The notes under the pieces were generated by a model. That model saw only the letters and a program-made list of their open reading frames with translations. It had not been told where the DNA came from and did no database searches. Source: Papaver somniferum (Eukaryota > Streptophyta > Magnoliopsida > Ranunculales > Papaveraceae). Taken from it: a stretch of DNA of 64,000 bases. The translations under genes and the position numbers were made by a program. This document shows positions 59,378 through 64,000 of this stretch, in pieces. Each line of letters starts with the position of its first letter. Within the stretch, counting starts at the first letter, position 1. The stretch is taken from positions 186,890,813 to 186,954,812 of the forward strand of contig NC_039359.1 of NCBI RefSeq assembly GCF_003573695.1. Direction: 5' to 3'.

Positions 59378-60887
59378 TGATTAATGATTTTTCGTGGGTT
59401 GTAGTAATGAAGGTTCGAACTCTAAGACTTGTGAAGGTGAAGGATTTTTATATTTATAAAAATTATATAAAAAAATATTAACAATATGGGCAAGAGTACT
59501 GGGACTAAAGATTCGGCCGTTTTTTTTTCTTCAAATGGTTCAGAAATTAATTCTAGCAATTATAGTTCAAAAACAAAACAAATATTAACTCTAGTTTATT
59601 GCCAAGATAGATTTTATAAAATATTACTTGTATTTCTTAAGCATGGCATATCAAAAATCCCTAGGACTAAGCATACTTCATCAAATGAAATCACAAGTAA
59701 TTAATTTAAAATCTTAATTCAATTAAAATTTGTGCAAAAAGTAAATAAAAGAATTAATGAAATTACCACATGGATGAAATTCGACCTCCTCCGTCGTCCC
59801 AGTGTTGGGTTTAGCTCATCATGATAAAAACACGCTCAAAATATTTGGAGATGAAATAATAAAACAGTGAATGTGCGACCCACAGAAAGCGTCCAAAATG
59901 AACGACACAGAAGAAGTGCTATTGTTACTGTAGCTCTAAGACCCACACCTACGACCCACGATAAACGACTGCTGGTGCATGTTCGTTCTTCGTGTTCTTG
60001 GTATTCTTCATCAGCAGCAGCAGCAGAAAAATGGCAGCTCTGCAACTCGTGAGTTCTTCATTTTGTAGCCTCCAAAACTTCCCCAAACTCTCGACACCCC
60101 CTCTGCTAAACCCCAGCAACCTATTTATAGCCAACAGACCCATCGAATCTCGCTCATTCACTCCATATAATTCTCCATTACTCGGAAAATATTTTTTTCC
60201 ATTTTCTTCACTGTCAGCCGAGATATGATCTTCTCCATCCCCTCTGCCTGTGCATATGAGCTGTAATACTTCCATAGTTGCATAAACACTTAAGAAGATC
60301 AGATATCTTCCCCATTTAGTCCACAAAACTTCCCAAAAATTCCTCTCACAGAGAACTCGAGCGTATCTTCCCTGTTTAACTCTCGATTGAAAGTTAGCGG
60401 ATTCTAGCCAAATTTAACTCATTCCAACGCTCAGAATAATCTTGTTATACTCAATAGATATGACCCAATTAATTCCAGCCATTTAGTCTCTCCACAAATC
60501 CATCAAAAATCAATTTGAAAATCTGCCAGGGAGAGAATATATTTTCCCGCCAAAAATGAAATTTGAATTATGAGAAGAAAAGTGTCCTCCCCCTAATCCT
60601 GTACGGGTGTCCCTTTAGCAATTGGGGTGGAAATAGTAATTTTGGGGTGGAAATAGTAATTTTTCTGGGTTCCTCCGGTACATTTCTGGGACGCTTCCGG
60701 TGCATTTCTGAGGTGCCTCCGGTACATTATCCTAGGGTGTAAAACACTACTTTTCGAGCTCATTTCGCCTCAAAGACTTATTTCTCTAAAAACATCTACA
60801 AAAACACAAAATAACACAATAAATACTTAATCGAGTCTAACAATACATAACATTGGGAACAAAATAGACACATAAATGCGTCTATCA
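59378..60887 (-). repeat. E3 central LTR (minus, complete)
   Basis: 1510 bp, TGATAGACGCAT at 60887 to CATTAATCA at 59378 on the minus strand. It has a primer site on its 3' side and a polypurine tract on its 5' side. One 17-18 bp tandem duplication (near 60635-60660) distinguishes it from the left LTR. Confidence 0.88.
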
Positions 60888-60903
60888 AATACCCCCAAAC
60901 TTA
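60888..60903 (-). promoter_or_regulatory. E3 polypurine tract (minus)
   Basis: The minus strand reads TAAGTTTGGGGGTATT directly before TGATAGACGC. Confidence 0.78.
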
Positions 60904-61560
60904 TTATTTGCTAGTCCTCGAGCAAATTTATTCTAGAAAGGAAAATCATTTGAACCCCTAGGTGGCCCTAGTGGCGGAGTGTTGTCTCCGGAGGGTTTAC
61001 CAGAGGTGTACCCACTAAACCTTTACTCCAGACCCTAACTATCTACAACGAACCTTGGAAGGCACTAAAGAATCTCCTTGGTTGGCATACTTATTGACTA
61101 CAAGAGGAAGTACCCTGATGCGAAATTCCAATTGATGTACACGAGTTTGCACTCAAGCATACTAAAATTCATATATAAGTGACAGATCTCTACTCAGATA
61201 GTTGCACTATGAACATCATATTCGGAGTCAAACTAATCATATGGATAGATCAAGAAGATGGATATAGAAAAACATAGATGGTTTTTATGTTTACTAAGTG
61301 AACGGCGTTTCCCATATCTGTCTGAAGGCCTCCGCCAAAATGAACCTATCCTAATGGATTGAGATACTAGTCTGACTAATATCAACACACTGGCATATAC
61401 AAGGGTACCAGTGGTCGATAACCTAACTCTAGGTCAACACAACTGGCATATACAAGGATACCAGTGGTCGACTTTATTGAATTTATTCCTTTTGGTCAAA
61501 TGGTCTGGTCTCAATTTTTATTTTTATTTTCAACTCTTTTTTTTTAACTTTTTTTTTTTT
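60904..61560 (-). other. E3 3' non-coding interior (minus orientation)
   Basis: Homologous to 6936-7560 of E1, including CTAGTCCTCGAGCAAA and CTGGCATATACAAGG repeats. No ORF is supported. Ends at a T tract where the right LTR begins. Confidence 0.7.
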
Positions 61561-62679
61561 GGAAAAAGGCGGGAAATTTCTAAACAGTTCTGGCAGAATT
61601 TCGATCGTCAAAATGAAGGGGTTATGGGTCGATTCAATGGCTGAAATTTGGTATAGATATGTGATATAGGTTAAGGAACATAGTATGGGTGACATGATCG
61701 ATCAAATTTGGCTGGAATTTTCGGTATGATTCACACACCCAAAACAGAGCACGTGTATTGTAACACGAGCAAAATTGAAGTTCTTGTGTGCATGGGGGAG
61801 TTCTGCTGGCGTTGGAAGAGTGTTGAGGCGTGAATAAGTCGAATTGGAGCGTGATGGACCAGAGAAAACGCGTGAAAAGCTAAAACAGGAAAGAAAATAT
61901 CCGAAATATTTTCTTTCACTGTCGAGAGTCTGAGGGGCTGAGGAGAGCCAGAGAAGAAGAAATTCGAGTTTTCCCAAACTCGGTTTCTGCTGCTGCTGCT
62001 GATGATGAACATGAAGAACGCGAAGAACGGACCTGCAACATCAGTCGTTTTTCTACAGTAGTAACGACTAACACCTGTGGGTCGTAATCTGGCAGTCTTA
62101 TTTTCCACAGCGTTTGCGACAGGGCTTCAGCAGTCTTATTTTGTCACTGAGGGTCGTAGTTCTCTGGTTTTATTGTATTTCTCATATTCTCATCATTTGT
62201 AAACCATTTTTGAGCCATAATAAATTATTTTGAGAGCATTTTTACTATGATGAGTTAAACCCCAACACTGGGACGACGGAGGAAGCCGAGCTTCATACAT
62301 GGGTAATTTTATTAAATCTTTTTAAGACTTTTGCATTAAAAATTAATTGAAATATGATTTGATTAAATTGGGTGTTATTTGATTAGATGGGTCATGCTTA
62401 GCTTAGGTGATTTGATGTTCCATGCTTAACATTTACAATCAATGTTTTGAGAATCTACTTTGGCAAAATAAGAGTCCATATATGTTTTGAGCAATTATTG
62501 TTGAGAATAAATCATTGAGCCCTATGTTATGAAGATTGTCCGAATCATTAGTCTCAGTACCTCTCTACCAATTTGTCAATATTTTTGTATATAATTTTTA
62601 TAAATCTAAAAATCCTTCACCTTCACAAGTCTTAGAGTTCGAACCTTCATTACTACAACCCACGAAAAATCATTAATCA
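61561..62679 (+). repeat. E3 right LTR (plus, 5' truncated)
   Basis: Aligns with the left LTR from GGCGGGAAA (about 54927) onward at only about 75-80% identity, but its last ~110 bp are nearly identical to the end of the central LTR. Ends ATTAATCA at 62679, followed by the target duplication. Confidence 0.78.
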
Positions 62680-63234
62680 ATCATCAGTCAAACCTCATGA
62701 TCGTGCCCCTCCTAAAAATAGGGACATTGTCGATACTGGTGATGAGGATATTCCAGAGTGCTTCAAGTGAAAGGTTTTTGTCATTTTGCTAATGAGTGTC
62801 CAAATCATAGAAAATACATTGGGAACAAAGGTTTCGCTGCAACTATTAATGAAATGTTTGATCACTATGATTCAAATAAAGATAAAAAGTCAGGTGTTGC
62901 TCTCCTTGGTGAAAATATGGATTTTGATAATTGTGGCAATACATACATCAATCTTGATATTCTCCCGGGAGAAACTTCTGCAACTACTTTGGAGGATAAA
63001 ATGGATTTTTCCCTGTCTACTGAAAGTTCTATCTCACATGTTTCAGGTACCTCAATTTGTTTAGCAGCATGCTCAGCTATGGTGTCTGAACCGTCCTCCA
63101 CATTGACATGTTCTTATTGTACTTTTAAGGGTCATGCGCTCTCTAAGTGTTTCAAGTACAAACATAAAATAAGATATGTTAACAAACTTCAACGGAGAGC
63201 AAATCGATTAGCAAACAAGCTTAAACTTGTTTAG
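62680..63234 (+). pseudogene. C3 gag, C-terminal part with two CCHC knuckles
   Basis: Resumes after E3. The first knuckle should read C-x2-C-x4-H-x4-C around 62760-62800 but has lost one base near 62769, which removes the second Cys and shifts the frame (ECFK, then KGFCHFANECPN). A second knuckle, CSYCTFKGHALSKC (63109-63150), is intact. A basic tail ends at a stop at 63232. CCHC knuckles of gag bind element RNA. Confidence 0.8.
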
Positions 63235-63686
63235 AAGTCGAATTCAACTGAGGTATGTAAACTCAACACTTCTCCGAAGAAGTTAATTTCTAAAGGAAAA
63301 GATACACCTCTTCAGTAAAGAACAAGATCTAAACAATATACTAAAAAGGGTATTAAGAATTCCGTAGAAGAATTTTATTATGGACAGATTTAGGAAAAGA
63401 TTATTTTATTTTTTTGGCTTATTTTTCTTTTTATTTTTCAGAATTTTGTTGATCTTTTCATATCATAAATAGGTATTGAAAAGGTTTTCCCTTTTTTGTT
63501 CATTGAAAGAGGGTTAAAATCGATAATTTTACCTTCTTTAGGGTTATGAATAGGTCGTACATGAATCTTTCTCTGTATATAGGTTTCATACCCTACATTC
63601 CTTTTTCCTTCCCTGAAAAACTTTTTTTATCACAAGATTGCTTGTAGACCTTGAATTGTGTATTTCTCTCACAATTCCATATTTGA
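63235..63686 (+). other. C3 spacer between gag and second ORF
   Basis: T-rich non-coding spacer, equivalent to 14431-14782 of C1. No ORF. Confidence 0.6.
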
Positions 63687-64000
63687 ATGGAGAATCCAAG
63701 CATCATATCTTCTGATGGAAAAGATGTTAATATTATTGTTAAGCCATCAATCATGAAGGAAAAACATAAATCTCCTTCCTCTGCAACTTTGAAGAAAAAA
63801 GAGAAGAATATTAAGAAACCAAAGGCCATTCCCTCAAATCTTCAGAAGTTTTCTAGTGTTCCTGAAGAGTTGAAGGAAACAAGGAAGGAGATTCAGTAAA
63901 TAAAGGCTATTGTTTTAAGAACTCTTGAAATTCAGAAGGACCTGGTTAGGCATCGGTCAAGAAGGTTTGTTGGAATCGACTCCTTTCTTCACGAACTTTA
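63687..64000 (+). pseudogene. C3 second ORF, start (coiled-coil protein of unknown function)
   Basis: Opens MENPSIISSDGKDVNIIV and is Lys-rich (KKKEKNIKKPK). A TAA at about 63897-63899 interrupts it, but the same frame stays open to the window edge (TLEIQKDLVRHRSRRFVG). Equivalent to the second ORF of C1 (MENSKKSQ, 14783) and C2. No known family recognised. Confidence 0.55.

Larger units (their letters stand above)
54611..62679. mobile_element. E3: rearranged tRNA-Asp-primed retroelement with inverted internal region
   Basis: The ends form one insertion: ATCAT stands on both sides (54606-54610 and 62680-62684), and removal joins the C3 gag. The outer LTRs point right (54611-56108 complete, 61561-62679 lacking its first ~315 bp). 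Between them the ORF (58328-56593), a complete LTR (59378-60887), its primer site and its polypurine tract all point left. Interior sequence is split around the central LTR as in a one-LTR circle. The interior is a relative of the E1 interior. No pol is present. Confidence 0.82.
40264..64000 (+). mobile_element. C3: gag-only copia-like retrotransposon, plus strand, running off the right edge
   Basis: LTR end, primer site, then gag in three parts (41058-41391, 54084-54610, 62680-63234) separated by F2 (with H inside) and E3, followed by the second ORF from 63687. Its 5' LTR start is left of G, outside the window. It carries the only copy of the N-terminal gag domain of the C family here. No pol is seen up to the edge. 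Confidence 0.83.

Overview
The window is repeat-dense DNA from a plant nuclear genome, most likely a eudicot. The evidence is the element families present: Tat-type Ty3/gypsy gag, copia-like gag with tRNA-iMet primer sites, the plant mobile domain, plant MITEs and a plant L1-type LINE tail. I could not fix the species; a Ranunculales/Papaver-like genome is only a guess. I found no host gene, rRNA, tRNA or CRISPR. Almost every base can be assigned to a transposable element, and all coding regions are retroelement ORFs, nearly all broken.

The layout is a stack of nested insertions. I name the elements C1-C4 (copia-like, gag-only), G and H (Tat-like gypsy, gag plus an antisense plant-mobile-domain gene), F (a solo LTR family related to H), E1 and E3 (tRNA-Asp-primed elements with a non-pol ORF) and CP1 (small non-coding copia-type element). 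Left to right: CP1 (1084-6073) lies in the 3' LTR of E1 (1-12827, minus). E1 lies in the 5' LTR of C1 (12828-21243, plus). C1 lies in the 3' part of C2 (21244-30221, minus). C2 lies in an LTR of C4 (30222-32054, minus). C4 lies in the 5' LTR of G (32055-40263, plus). G lies in the 5' LTR of C3 (40264 to beyond 64000, plus). The left halves of most of these lie outside the window. On the right, the C3 gag is split twice: by an F solo LTR (41392-54083), itself split by H (43481-52931), and by E3 (54611-62679). A second F solo LTR (22436-25634, minus) sits in C2. Smaller insertions are two Tourist-like MITEs, a 5'-truncated LINE and a GC-rich solo-LTR-like block in the C1 3' LTR.

Functionally none of the visible elements carries protease, reverse transcriptase, RNase H or integrase, so all would need enzymes from elsewhere. 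What they keep is gag (C1-C3, G, H), a second coiled-coil ORF (C family), a large acidic protein (E1/E3), and an antisense, intron-containing plant-mobile-domain gene (G and H). LTR promoters (TATA boxes), primer binding sites and polypurine tracts can be read directly for most elements and set their strand. The most unusual objects are E3, whose outer LTRs point one way while its gag region and a complete central LTR point the other way, and the paired gag/antisense-PMD design of G and H.
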